Source of the DNA: Takakia lepidozioides | Taxonomy: Eukaryota > Streptophyta > Takakiopsida > Takakiales > Takakiaceae | DNA length: 64,000 nt | NCBI GenBank assembly: GCA_030704615.1 | Contig: CM060731.1 | Span: 13,020,001 to 13,084,000, forward strand | Reading direction: 5' to 3' | Shown here: positions 10,783 to 23,900 of the stretch, piece by piece | Numbering within the stretch: position 1 is the stretch's first letter | Layout: each line of letters opens with the position of its first letter | The notes under the pieces: generated by a model | What the model saw: the letters and a program-made list of their open reading frames with translations, nothing else | Told to the model about the DNA's origin: nothing | Database searches by the model: none | Program-made: the position numbers and the translations under genes

Positions 10783-13215
10783 TTATCCTGGAGTCAAAAC
10801 CTTGCCATCCATTGATCCATCCTTGTTTGCTGTCCTCTTCCGGCGTACTCGTCGTCTAACCTTTACTTTCTGGGTTGGCAATCTGTCTGCTATTTCCACT
10901 GCCTTCTGGTGCACAAATCCATGCAGCAATCCCATGTTAAGTCAACCCATCAAGAAGTAACTTTCAACGTAAGGAACCACTTGTTTCAATTGGAAACAAA
11001 GCTGCACCCATTGATCATGATTTAGCCGACAAAATGTGAAGAGGGTTAACCATCTTACATGCTTGTCAGTGCTTCCAGACTGCTGCACTTCTTTCTGTTT
11101 CTTTTTGCAAGATAGTGGATTTGGGCCCTGCCATGCACAAACATTGAAGTCAGATATGACCTGTCACAGCCATCTTCGCAGGCAACTCCAATGTCACAAC
11201 TGCATTTTAGACCAATGCTAGAGTAGAGTTCAATGTTGCACCTCGGATGCCACTGCTTGGGAGGGCAGTACCTGCACAACCTAGAGGTAAATTCCATGGA
11301 AACTATTTTATAGAGTGCTATGGCATCCATGTACAAGACTCGTACACCACAAATCAGAAAAAACCCCACTTTGGGAAATTTTCTGCTTACAAATCGTTGT
11401 GCCTACGACTGACATCCATGGATAACTGAGCAATAGAAACCTGAACAAAAATATGTACTTCAAACCAGGCAAAACTTACTTTCACACGTTTTCTTTTAAA
11501 GGTTGGTCTATCCTTCACCCCCAAACTTCTCGAATGTAGTTCTGGAGGAACTGTATGCATTGAAGATGTCGGCAGAGAGTCTGCAGGATCTGGTATGGCA
11601 TCTTCCAGCCCCACAGTGTCACACGGAGATTGCATGTGTTCATCCACATTCTTCTTTTTCCGCTTGCCTTCTTGACCTTCCATGAGATGCTGCTCTCTCT
11701 CTGTCACATGTATGCGTTCACTTTCACTCAAACGTGCATATTCCTGCTGCTTTGGTGAGGGTGGCTCGAGAACCAACCATGTATTCCGTGAGTATATGAG
11801 AGCTCCACCATGCACCTGCAAAGAGTCCTGGATGGAGGTGAGCTAACTTGCATAACTGCATATAGACAACTAAAGCACCTGAGTAACTTCACATGACATG
11901 ATTTCTGACATGATGGCAGCAATTCAGTAGTTAATCCACTCTGAATCACTAGCTGTGCACAAGCCTTCTGGAACAAGCTCCCACCATAGTGCGTCAAACC
12001 CCACGCAGAAGGTTTAGTATTGCACAGGGACTGTGGTATGCTTGAGCAGCTAATTTAGACCTGCTGCGCAATAGTTCCACCCCTCTCAGTTCCTTGAATG
12101 ATAAGTCAGAAGACAACTTATCACAAAAAGGCCACAATCATGGTGACAGACGCATAATATCCCGAGGTCTGCATGGCCATCATCGGCCTTTCAGATCACA
12201 TTGAATTCAGTAACATGTCGCCCATGAACTTGAGGATGCAAAGTCTTCTAACATAATAACAAAACCAGTTGACAAAGTAGAGGTGTCAACAACTGCAATT
12301 CCTAGTGGTTACAGCACAACTAAGGTTTACCAGACAGCAACTTGACAGGGCACAACAGTGGAACCATTTGAAAGCAACAGCTTTGTCTGAACTATCTAGA
12401 GGACCAACATATGTGTCTGGGTAAGAGAATTTCAAGTTAACTTTAAGAAAAACGTAATGTGGAGACCTTGGATCTCTGGGTATCCTAAGAATATTTGTTA
12501 AAGGAAAGTTCTAATATTGGGAACACCGACCTTGCGAAGCTGCTTGCGGAGCTCAATGTCCTGAGTCGCAACAAAAAAATGTTCTGCGTTGTTGCTACCC
12601 ACCATGGCTGCCAAGCAGTCTGCTGCCGCCATAGGTGGCTCATGTTGACATCTGTAGCACAACCAACATTTGTTACCTGTCATCTTTTGCTAGCTGGCTG
12701 TATATCCTTCTTAAACATGCAACACATCTGATTTACTACCAGTGTTTCCTTCGAGATCTGTCCTCAACCCTACTGCTTCACAGCACAGTTTTGTGGCAAG
12801 TAGTTGGGTTAGAGGCATACTTGGCCAGGTCAAGGCGTCGCGCGGCCAGCACTGTTCCGGAATACGCCTCCCCGAGCTTTTTCAGCTCTGTGGTCACACA
12901 CCTGCCAGTCAGCTGCAGTCAGTTATTAGGATATGCGCAAGATGAAGTTGGACCTCAGGTCACATTTTCGTGAGGAAAGGGGAAGGAGACCAACATAGAG
13001 GAGCAAAGAGAATGAGAATATTACCGGGTGACAAAGGGCTTGGCAGCAGCTCCAAGAAGAGCGGGTAGACTGTCTTGCAAAGAGCCGAGGTGCTGTGTGA
13101 GATTGTAGTGAATGAAAGTGCCATCGCAGAGAACTTTATAAGGCTCCCGGAATCCAAAGCAGGTTTTGTAAAACCGCACGTTCCTCCTCACCTGTTTCTG
13201 CTTCTTCAACCTCAT
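10783..13215 (-). CDS. UTP23: UTP23, PIN-fold small-subunit processome protein
   Basis: Exons on the minus strand are 13025-13215, 12821-12901, 12531-12651, 11480-11815, 11059-11127 and 10783-10905; all junctions keep frame, giving 306 aa. The N-terminus MRLKKQKQVRRNVRFYKTCF, then REPYKVLCDGTF, is the FCF1/UTP23 PIN-domain start. It continues with CVTTELKKLG, HFFVATQD and LVLEPPS, all hallmarks of the family. Exon 5 encodes GPNPLSCKKK, the conserved UTP23 C-terminal motif, and exon 6 a very basic tail (VKVRRRVRRKR). In yeast and human, UTP23 binds snR30/U17 and is needed for early 18S rRNA cleavages in the nucleolus. The gene is divergent from WDR75, 497 bp away, sharing a telo-box promoter. 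The open frame continues upstream of the chosen start only through a TTG codon, so ATG at 13215 is the natural start. The UTP23 identity is firm. Confidence 0.9.
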
Positions 13216-13712
13216 CTCTCCAGTCAAACAACCCCCTCACACTTCCTCTCCGAACCCTAGTTTCACTACCCACACCTTAGTTTAGGGTTTAGGGTTTTCT
13301 TCCTTTTCTCCTTTTTCTGAGTGCCCACCTAAGTAGCCAGTGACAACTTAGTTCAAAGGAGGCTGTTTTTCGAATTTCTTTTGTTTGGGAAAAATAACCA
13401 CCAAGGCCTTGAAAACTTTGGGAAAAAAGAAAAAAAAGAAAAGGAAGAACCTTTAGCGCAACCCTAAACCCTAAACCCTAAACCTCTGGTCTCTCGGCAA
13501 AGCAACGGCCTCCAGTTGATGGGAAGAAAGCAGGACGCAGAGGAGGGAGGGAGAGACAGAGAGTGCATGGGTGCATGGGTCTGTGTGTTACCGATCCCTT
13601 GGGTGAGTTTGATGCAATGGCTTTGGATGTCCCAGAAGAGGTGTGCTCCGTGAACAAGGTGGAGGTGAACAGAAATGAGAGAGTGAGAGTAATTTGTGGA
13701 CAGTAGAGGGCA
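13216..13712. promoter_or_regulatory. Bidirectional promoter with opposed telo-box arrays
   Basis: This is the 497 bp between the start codons of divergent UTP23 and WDR75. Reading toward UTP23, 13281-13294 gives CCCTAAACCCTAAA (TTTAGGGTTTAGGG on the plus strand), 66 bp from its ATG. Reading toward WDR75, 13461-13484 holds four ACCCTAA(A) units, about 230 bp from its ATG. Telo-boxes (AAACCCTAA) are a known feature of plant promoters for ribosomal-protein and ribosome-biogenesis genes. A 29-codon upstream ORF (13617-13706) lies in the WDR75 leader. Transcription start sites are not identifiable by eye. Confidence 0.8.
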
Positions 13713-16700
13713 ATGGCGATGGCGAGGGGAGGTGCGAGCCTGGTGGAGCGTGAACCGGCGTTCTCAGCTGATGGAAAAAGGCTTCTTGCTTGCAGTTCCT
13801 GCTCTGTCTCTGTCTACAGCGTAGCCACGGGCTTGCTTATAACTCAACTTCATGGCCACACGGCCACGGTCACCGGAATAGCGGTGGTGCCGATAGCTAC
13901 ACTTAGCCATGCCTGGACCTCCTCGTTGGATGGAACGATTCGCATGTGGGATTACAGCACCGGATCACTTCTCAGAACTGTGAATGTTCGACGACCAATA
14001 TTTTCGATGGCCGTCCCGGGTTTATGTAAGCGTGTGGAGGCGGCAGGCGACACGGATTCCAAGCTCAGAATTCTGGTTGCATTTCTATCTGTGCGATGGA
14101 GTGAGGAGGTCAGTAGGCTTCCAGTTCGTTGACTGAGTGGTTGATTGCCACGAATTTTCTTATGCGGAGGTTTGAAGAGAGAGAAAGAGACTGTATCCCC
14201 CTTACCTTACGCAGGTGCGTCACATTTTGTTGTGGTTTCTCAGAGTGAAACTGATGACATATTTGCAGCAGGAGCCACAGGAGAAATGGGAGGGCCGGAT
14301 CATTTGCCATAACTTGACCACGGGGAAGCCTTTCTCTGGCCAATTGGCGAAGGTGCAGTCTCCGCGAGGCCTCAGGGTGAGCCCGTCCGGTGGTCTGGTG
14401 GGTATGCTGGACGGCCGCAAAATATGGGTATGGAGGATGCCGGCTGGGTCTTTCGAGGGTGTATCTTCGGTGAAAACCACCGTTTTGCATCATACAAAAA
14501 CTTTATCCGTTGCTGCATTTGATGTAACGGAGACGAGGGTATCGGGAGGGGACGAGACTGGCCGTATTCTTATCTGGGAAAACGTGGGTGAACGAAAATT
14601 TGTAGCTGTTGGGGAGAAGGAGAAGGGGGAAGGCATCAAGAAGGGAAGTACAGCACAAAAGAGCCTGACGGACGTACGGGAGGAGGCTGCGGGAGTTAGA
14701 GGAGGTGATAATGCGGGAGCCCTGACCACTTACCACTGGCACTCACATGAGGTGAAGTTTTTGGTCTTTTCCAGTGATGGATCCTACCTTCTCTCTGGTG
14801 GGTTGGAAGGAGTGTTGGTTATCTGGCAGCTCGAATCTGGCAAACGGCAGTTCCTCCCTCGGTTGGGGGCTCCTGTTGTCCACATTGCAGTCTCTCCTGA
14901 CCCGGCACTCTTCGCCATCTCTTGTATGGACAATGCAATCAAGTTTGTGAACATTGGGACACTAAGCATTGAGAGGAGTATCCAAGGCATCAAACCCCCT
15001 TTCCCATCACCAAAAGAGCTCAAACTCAATCTTTCAAGGGTAACTGTTGAACCTCAAGAAGGGAAATTGGTGCTACCTACTCATAATCTTTCTCTACAGT
15101 TCTATGATGCTGCCAACGACCAGCATGTAAGTGAGGTACAAGTTGCCGTACGAAACTATCTTCCTGGTTGGGGTAATAAGAAGGGGCCAGAGGGGCCATC
15201 TACATTTGTGACACATGTTGCATTCTCAGCGGATGGATCAGGCATGGCAACTGTTGATATAGGGCTCCGAGAGCAGGGATTGGGTGGGGTGGCATGCCTC
15301 AAATTCTGGGATCGACAATCTGGAAAGCTGCAGTATGCTCTCAATACCCAGGTTGACGAACCTCACGGTGAGTTTATCTGAAGTTAGATTTGCTACATGT
15401 CTACAGACATATTTGCTACTGAAGCCTTCGTGAAATCCTGCATTTGTTTGTTTGTGTACTGTGTATTTGTTGTTTTGTTTGTATCCATGCCTATCTTGTC
15501 CTTGCTTCTTTGTTTTTTCTCTTTTCTCTATTATCTTCTCAGTTTTTCTTTTCTTTGCTGTTTATTTCTGGTTTTCTTTTCTGAAATATCTCTAACTGTA
15601 GATCGGATCTTCTCAGTACTTCTTTTTTGGCTACCTGTAATTGTAAGTATGTAGATGTCTGCATACTTATGAGGATACTTGTGTACTGTATGTCTGTTAT
15701 CAAATACTGAGCACCTATGTTTGACATTGTGTAGAGATTGCATCCCTGGTGTTTCATCCAAGGGAGCTCATGGCGGTAAGCTGCTCTCATACGGATTTCA
15801 AAGTATGGGTGCCAAGTGGCAACAATAAGTCCCTCAGAAAGAGCTGGAGATGCCGCTCAGTAGGATCTTATAGGCAAAGGAAAATACTGGCTGCAGTATT
15901 CTCCTGGGATGGAACGGTTTTGGCGGTGGCAGCCGCTGAACTGTTGACACTGTGGAATCCTTTCACCAACGGACTTGTTCGGGTGCTTGCGAATCCAAAT
16001 CTTTCCTTGCAACACATCACTCTTTTGGCATTTGTGAACCATTCAAACTGCCTAGTTGCAGCTTCATCAGGAGAGAAGCCACAACTGACGGTCTGGGATT
16101 TATCTACACTTTCAGTTCTGTGGAACTATTCTTTTCAAGTGGAAGCAATAGCAGTGGACCCAGCTAAAGCCAATTTTGCGGTCTTGGGAGTCTTTCCCTC
16201 GACCACGACAAGTAAAGGTGAGTCTCAGTGTCATTGCACGAGTGAAGGTGGTTCTTTATCCAGGTTTTGTATGCCTGGAATTTAATGCCCACTTGTTTGA
16301 TGGGAATGCAGATAGTGACAGTAAGAACGCAGTGGTGGTGTTGTTTGCGGCTGATAAACCATCCCCAATCAGCTACTGGAGCGTTAGGGATGGCATAGGG
16401 GGAACCCTCCTTTTCTTTCCCCAGGACTTGCTCCAGGCAGACAAATCACAAACCAGGGACTTGAAGAGCGCCATGAGTAATCTCGCTGTAATAACCAAGG
16501 GGCGCGAGTTTGCTTTGTTCAATCCGTACAATGAGCATGAAGAAGAGGCAGTTCTGGACAAGGGTTCACAGTTACTGGATACAAATATGACCTCAGCATT
16601 TACGGCCATGTACGGCAAAGCTTCAACAAAGAAGAAGAAGAACAATGATGGGTCTGTGGTTCTGTCAGGAATCAAAGGCAAGGCCCCTTGGGGAGATTTG

Positions 16701-16793
16701 CTGGCAGGCCCATCACATTTACTTCCGCCTCTAACAAAAATGTGCATCCCTTTTATGGAATCGCTACTAAGAAAGCAAACAGATCAATTGTGA
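13713..16793 (+). CDS. WDR75: WDR75/UTP17 (NAN1-like) WD40 protein of the t-UTP complex
   Basis: Exons are 13713-14108, 14269-15367, 15735-16217 and 16312-16793; all are in frame and give 819 aa, close to human WDR75 (830 aa). WD repeats run through most of the protein. The first, with AFSADGKRLL and SLDGTIRMWDY, and the HWHSHEV...LLSGG...FLPRLGA block match WDR75 closely, as does the spacing to the second propeller and the C-terminal helical tail. In other eukaryotes this protein belongs to the UTP-A (t-UTP) subcomplex, which binds the 5' external spacer of pre-rRNA and supports RNA polymerase I transcription. An in-frame stop at 13704-13706 fixes the start at or after 13713; a second ATG six bases on is equally possible. 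It is divergent from UTP23 and convergent with the WD40/coiled-coil gene. Confidence 0.93.
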
Positions 16794-17971
16794 TGTTTCT
16801 GTTTGGTATGTTCTTCAGCCACTCCTAGATCTCCATGTACATCACTCTGGAACCATCTCACAGGCTTTAAGCTGTACTTTTGACCGGCAAAACTGATTGC
16901 ACATGTTTGTGCTTAAAACTGTGACAAGAAGTTCTTGTACTTCAAGTCTTGGGTGTAGATTCTTGGCTCAAATCTCTGGAAGGAGGTTCTAAGAAAATCA
17001 ACCTCTGACTTTCAGAAGTGCACGTGTAAGAGCAATTGCTACCAGCTTTGTCAAACTTAATTGGATACTATGTTGTAGTTCATAGATGCAGCTCCTACCT
17101 TGTGATGGGAATCTCCTAGGATGTGCACCTTACATGTTGACCATGATGACCAAGTTGCACTGGAGATCTCCCTCTAGAGGTTGAGAAGAGCAGCCTGCAT
17201 CCTGGCTCTCCCTCTCCAGTAGTGTAAGTCAAAATGCACGGAAGAATGCATTTCAGTCCAGGTTTCCCCTGTTATGCAAAGTTGATGTGAGATTGCACAT
17301 AATTATGGGCCTGGCACAAACCATTCAATGCCTTTTGGACACTGCTCCCCCTGTGTCACATCAAAGTTGAATGGTGCCAGGGGGAACAGACTTATCTGCA
17401 TACATGGCAGAATGTTGACAGTAGTTAGAGAGAGATGGGGAGACGAACCAACTGTAAACAGTACTAGAAGAGCAATTTCATTACCCCTGATGCAAAAGCA
17501 TTTGGCTACATGCATTTGGTCTTCTGCTTCCAACCTGTCATGAACAAGCACTTGACTATGCAAACCTTAGATTGGTAGGTCTAGTACACCCTCACGTTGA
17601 CATTGAGCATGCCACCTTGTAAGCCGCTCCAAACTGGGCTCTGAGGAGGTGATGCAAATGCAGCTGCTGTTGTGAAACATATATGTGATTTCTGGAATGG
17701 CACATCAACACTGATATGCAAATGCAAAGACCCAATGACCAACACTGACTGAAGAATGGAGATAGTATTGCCGAGTGATCTAAAGCTATGGTATAAGTGG
17801 GTGGCAGGTCTAAGCACTCTTCCTCCAGATTTCCAAGCCATTGGTAGGTTGAGTAATCTGAAGTTCTGCTTGAGAGTGACTGCATGTGCATGGTACTGCT
17901 ACCAAAAGATGCATCAAACTCTCAAGATAGAATTTGCAAAAGAAACAGGTCAAGTGATGAAGTGTTAGCGA
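16794..17971. other. Convergent intergenic region
   Basis: This region is 3' of WDR75 (+) and 3' of the WD40/coiled-coil gene (-). Only short, unsupported reading frames occur on either strand. Confidence 0.45.
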
Positions 17972-20900
17972 CTATCTGACTCGCAAGGGGCCATGGCCGG
18001 ATAGATAGCGCTCCTTCTCTTTGTAGCGGATTAAAGGTGATTCTGTCTGAACCTCTTCATCATGGGTGTATGGCCTTGGTGCAGGCTGGTGCACTATAAT
18101 GGGTCCAGCTCTCTCCTCTTTTGGCTCTGGTTTGGGCTCCTGCACCATATTTGCAAACACCTGTGCACACAGGCAGCGTCATCTCTCCCTTTCCCTGTTT
18201 CATGTGAGACTAATGAATTCTGGGGAATTCTTGCACCAATTCAGATCTCTTTCTCTCTCCCTCACTTACTGCTCTTGCAAGCTAAGTTTCTTAAGTAGCT
18301 GTGTCTATCTTCTCCCACTTTACTATTCTGCTCCCTGTTGCCCCACTCCCCCCACCTCCCTTTCTGCTCAGCCCAAGCCAGCCGTTCCATCTCCACTAGG
18401 CTATGCTGATTAAGTCTTATGGGTATATCAAAACCTCTAATTTTCTGTTGGACTCTGCTCAAGGACAGCTCACATCCACTGGGAATGGTCATTGAAATGT
18501 TTAATCTCTCCCTCTCTCTCTCCTCTCTTTCCCTCTGGTGATGGGGACGGGTGGGCAACACTTCATCACATCAGCTTTGACCAGTAGACCGGCAATGATG
18601 CACAATGAAGTACACCTCTCTCACTATACCTCACACACCCTCACATAGTTTCTCTCTTTGCAGACGTTGTATAGTTCGTCTCTGACACTTCCTTCACTCA
18701 ATCTAAACTGAGCACACAATCTACAGCTACAAGTATATGGCAAGCAAACTCTGAAAGTGAATGTCTTTACCGTACATTATAAAGTTTATCTGAATACTTC
18801 TTCCTTCCATTCTCCCCCTTCCCCCTTATATTTGCTTTAGCACCCCAGACCTTGTTAGCAGTCGAGTAAAAATGGCAAAAATTTTAAGCACTGCAGAAAG
18901 TCTGCATCTCAACATATCCATTCCTATATTACGTGTAAAGAAAATCAACTTTGAACAAGTTAATAGGCTTCTTGCTTAATAACAATCAAGACCGCAAGTT
19001 TTTCCATCACCACCAGATTTCTTGACTCAGTTCTTCAACTGCCATAGCTGGGCCTTTGGTCACTGGATCTGTACCTAAAGTAATTAGACTTAATCACCGT
19101 CGGAAAGAAACATTCATTTTGCCCAAGTTAATTAAGGTTAACTTTCAAACCTTCACAACCTAATTCACAAAAAATTGGTTAATCACAAAGACCAGTGTCT
19201 TAGCCACCCCTGCTAACGTTCTTCGTGTCAAGGTCAGATCATTCTGTGTAGTCAGTACACGAACACATTATTCCTTTTACAGTTTCCAGAAGAATCGATG
19301 GTCAGAATTTAATCCCAGAACTGAAGAGATAAAAACTGCTGAGAATCCATGCCTCAACAAATGGCTTAGCATCAAAATAGGCATCACTCAAGATTGAGAG
19401 TCCATACTCTTGTTCTCTCAAATAATATCTCTCTGACAAGAAGTTAGAGGAAGAGACCACCCCACAAAATGTGCATTCACTAACGGGTTAAACCCGTCAC
19501 AAACATGACGGGTCTACCGTGTCAGATTAGTGGGTGGCCCGGTCAAAGCCGGACCACTTTTGGTGGATTCAGAGCCAGGGGGTGAGAGAATCGACGATTC
19601 CCTGCCCTGAGGGAACCCACCTCCTGCCTGCGGGCAAGGAAAAAGAGAAAAGAATAAGGCAGTTGGGCTGATTGAGATAGCACAAAGAACTTCAATGCAT
19701 GCCGTACTCAGAAATGAAAGGCTGTTAAAACGGCATTGGAGGGCCAAGTTGTCATATTCTGAGGAATTTACTTCATCAATGCAAGCATCTGGCACTTACT
19801 GTGATAGGAAACTTGCAATGCAATAGAATTGAGATTTAAGTTGAGACCGATGACCTCAACACCAGGGAGACTGAGTTGAGATTCTCAAGTTCAGGCCGTA
19901 AATTGAGACATGAGGATCCCAACAAGGCAAGGAAAACAAATAAATTGAGGTCTTTACATGAGACAAAGAACCTCAACAAGGAATGGTGCTTACTAGTCTG
20001 CTGAGTTCCCGCAACACAACTTGAGGCAAATGTTGCCCGACTTGATGTACTAATCGAGTCAACTGAGGCCCCATCGCGCCCGCTGTACTGAAGGTAATGA
20101 CCTACAGAGCCTCATAGTGAGGGCCCCATTTATCCACCAATTCAATATCAGTATCCTTGTCTCTAGGGGCGGTTTCATGGATTCAATTGTAAGTGGCAGA
20201 TGTACAACTCACCATGAAGTGTATTGAAGGCCAGCTTAATTAGCTTCTACCTGGGATTGTTATTTCAACCATTGCCTCAGAATATACTATATTCTTTTTT
20301 ACTTCAACCTACTTTCCTTCCAAAAAACAGATGATTTTCCTTCTCTATACTGTGTGATTAATACTGCCCCCTTCAGCAGACTTTAGGATCAGCTAGACTT
20401 AGGAAGTGGCAGCAGGTTTACCTCAGTGGGTGCTCCTACTGAGCTCCCCAGTTTCAAATGAGTGAACTCAACAGATGTGTTGGGTTGGCTGGCTGCATAA
20501 TCTGTGCTCCTAGGTGCTGTCTTTTCTGGCGTCGCTTGCATCTTCCCATATTTATCAATCACTTTCTGTGCAAGGGACAAAACCCAGGTTGAGGTGCTAA
20601 TCTTCCAAAATACGAGAAGACAATTTATGGACAACTGGATCATTGTCCCATCTATTAAGTAAAAATTTCAGATTCTGACTACGGGTAGGGGTCTATGTGT
20701 GTATGGAGCAGATGGCAAGACTTCCTGTATTTGGAAGAAGGATGCCAATGGCTGGACCCAGCATAACTTAGAGTCCTCTCTTATGAACATGGGCACCACT
20801 TACAGTGACTTCGGCATTTTCCTTGCCCCATGTAGTGCAGGACAGGCCTATGGCAATTCAAACCTCCTTCACCTACTGATGATGGCTGACTGTAGGATAT

Positions 20901-23900
20901 GGCAGATGGCAAATACTTCTGCTGAAAGGCCTCTTCAAATGACATCAATGTTGAAGCATACCTGCATGCTAGCCTCAGCATACTCCAAGTCACGCCGCTT
21001 TTTATCAATGTCAGTTTCCAACTCCCGGAGGAGTTCTGAGGGTGATCTCTTCCTCATGTGCATTTGCTTTGTCTCTGTCAATTCCAAACATGGTCAGCAA
21101 CCAGGACTTTTCAAGTTCAGAGCAAGGTTAAAACCCATGAAGTGCATCAGTGCACAACTGTAGTCAGTGAGATACAGCTGGGCATGGCAGGGCCAATGAT
21201 GAACATTTTGGTCAATTGTGTCTAGTACAGGAAATACGACAATTATCATCTCCCCATGTCATTCATACAGGAATCTGACACATTGTTTTAGTATGTATCA
21301 TTGGTCCACAACTGACAGTTTTTGTGTCTGGTTTTTAGAGCTAACATGATCTTGTTCTTTGACCTTGATTTATTGCCAACCAGAAATAGCTCTGAGAATC
21401 TGGTTTTGGATTTGCATTGTAACTGCGCAAGTGGAGCAGTAATAATGTGGACTCTTGCTGAAGCAAGCGTAACACCAGATCCCGAAGGGCTACTGCCTTC
21501 TCGATGGGACGGTGGACACTCAAGTGGAGAGCATTATAACCTTTGAATGTATAACTTTCACTGTTGGCCACCCATGTAATGGCCAAGCTCTGTGGCATAT
21601 GCAAGATCTGAGAAGTGTAAGTGCAGTGACAGGAAAAACCAGCTTGGCCAAATGTTGCTGCACTCTGGCTTGCGGGTCACTAGAAGCTTGAAAACATCTC
21701 CACAAGTATGACACTCAAAAGAGAGCGTCCAAATACCAAATAATGTTGATGTCATCTACAGCACCATTGTCACCAAGCTAAAACATTCAATAGAGTACAT
21801 AACTGGGTCATAATTAAAAGCTGTATTGGTGTGATAGCCCCAGTCAAGGTAAGAATACCAACCCATGCATAGAACTCTGTAATCTTCATGTGCTTGCTCT
21901 AAGGCGGCCTCCAGTTGCTGTATCCTTTTCATCATGTCCTCATTCATGAAGTTAGCCTTTGCAGCCTCAAGTGCACTCATTTGACACTTTTCAGCCTCAA
22001 GAATGCTCACTCGGTCCTTTAAGTTCATAATCCTTTCGTTGTTTACAGCGTCTTCAGCCAACCTACAAGGCTTCCAACATACGAGTTCAGACATGAAGAT
22101 TTTCATGTTCACAATATGGTGTTGGACATTGTAACCAGAAATTATATCTTGTTCCAGTGATTGCAGAGACCAACCAAAAGATGGGGGGATTTTGTGGGTC
22201 CAGTTGCAGGGTTCGAATCCCAGGGAGGTTTACCCTGGTACAACTTGTAATGACTGACTGTGTTGGTTTGACCCAACAACTTAACAGGGGAAATAGGGAT
22301 TCTCATTGGCACATGGGTTGACCACTTCATGCTCCATGACCCAACGATTCTACACAATTGCACATGCAATTGTACCACCTGCGAGGAGGTGATAAGTCCA
22401 CACCTGACCTGCTTCCCATAGAGCCCCTGCTTCCCAGGGAGCTCCTACTTTCCAGGGAGCTTCGTCCTGAGGCTCCAGCTGCAGCCCCAGCCCCTGCAGT
22501 GATGCCTGGTACAGTTTCTGAATATCTTGTAGCACCATCAGGCATCACTGCAGACATCCTCCTAGAAGATCCAGCCTCAGCTCCTACTTGTAAACTATTG
22601 GCTGAGTACTTTCTGATAGGAACCTCAACTGCTTCCAATATGTCATTCTCAGACCCCTGTACCTCCTTAAACTGAGTCATCACTGTGGAACTTCTTCTTG
22701 AGGACCCCAGAGGATTGCCTGCTACAATTGCAGAAAATCTTTTGGCTTCTACTTCTTCGTTCTCCAATTCCTCTAGCATCTCTTGGAGCTGATTAGGTGT
22801 CACTGAGGAGTTTCTTCTTGAGGCTATCACAGCTGAGCTCCTTCTTGAGGCCCCAGCTCCAGCCCCCGTCCCCCCAGTGATTCCTGGTTTGATTGAGGAA
22901 TTCCTTTTGGCAGGAACCTCACCTACATTCTCCAAACCATCTACCTCCTTGGTTTGATTAGGCAACACTGCAGAACTCTTTCTTGAGGCCATAGCTACAG
23001 AGCTTCTTCTTGAGGCCCCAGATCCAGTCCCCGCAGGGATGACTGGTTTGATGGAGGAAGTTCTGTTAGCGGCAACTTCACTTACCTCCTTTATTTCGTT
23101 CTCCAACCCTTCTTTGAGTTCAGCTGGAATCACTGTGGAGGTCCTTCTTGAGGGTGTGACTGAGGAGTTCCTTCTTGAGGAACCAGATCCAGTCCCCGCA
23201 GGGATGCCTGGGTTGATGGAGGAAGTTCTGTTAGCGGCGACTTCACTTACCTCCTTTATTTCGTTCTCCAACCCTTCTTTGAGTTTAGCTGGAATCACTG
23301 TGGAGGTCCTTCTTGAGGGTGTGACTGAAGAGTTCCTTCTTGAGGCCCCAGATCCAGTCCCCGCAATGCCTGGGTTGATGGAGGAAGTTCTGTTAGCGGC
23401 GACTTCACTTACCTCCTTTATTTCGTTCTCCAACCCTTCTTTGAGTTCAGCTGGAATCACTGTGGAGGTCCTTCTTGAGGGTGTGACTGAAGAGTTCCTT
23501 CTTGAGGCCCCAGATCCAGTCCCCGCAGGGATGCCTGGTTTGATGGAAGAAGTTCTGTTAGCGGCGACTTCACTTACCTCCTTTATTTCGTTCTCCAACC
23601 CTTCTTTAAGTTCAGCTGGAATCACTGTGGAGGTCTTTCTTGAGGGTGTGACTGAAGAGTTCCTTCTTGAGGCCCCAGATCCAGTCCCTGCAGGGATGCC
23701 TGGTTTGATGGAAGAAGTTCTGTTAGCGATGACTTCACTTACCTCTATTTCGTTCTCCAACCCTTCTTTGAGTTCAGCTGGAATCACTGTGGAGGTCCTT
23801 CTTGAGGGTGTGACTGAAGAGGTCCTTCTTGAGGCCCCAGTTCCAGCCCCAGTCTCCACAGTGGTTCCTGGTTTGATGGATGCATTCCTCTTGGCAGGAA

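Noticed and set aside
11055-11369. 104-aa minus-strand frame overlapping the end of UTP23
   Set aside because: It is out of frame with the conserved GPNPLSCKKK exon at 11059-11127, which splices in frame on both sides.
20873-20921. A possible 49-bp extra exon in the WD40/coiled-coil gene (QKYLPSAISYSQPSSV)
   Set aside because: It has an acceptor and a donor, but its exit phase (1) does not fit the next exon (phase 0), while exon 18 joins that exon directly in frame.
21341-21714. Overlapping minus-strand frames between exons 17 and 18 of the WD40/coiled-coil gene
   Set aside because: Three frames are open in pieces but none joins its neighbours in phase, whereas exons 17 and 18 join directly as a continuous coiled coil.
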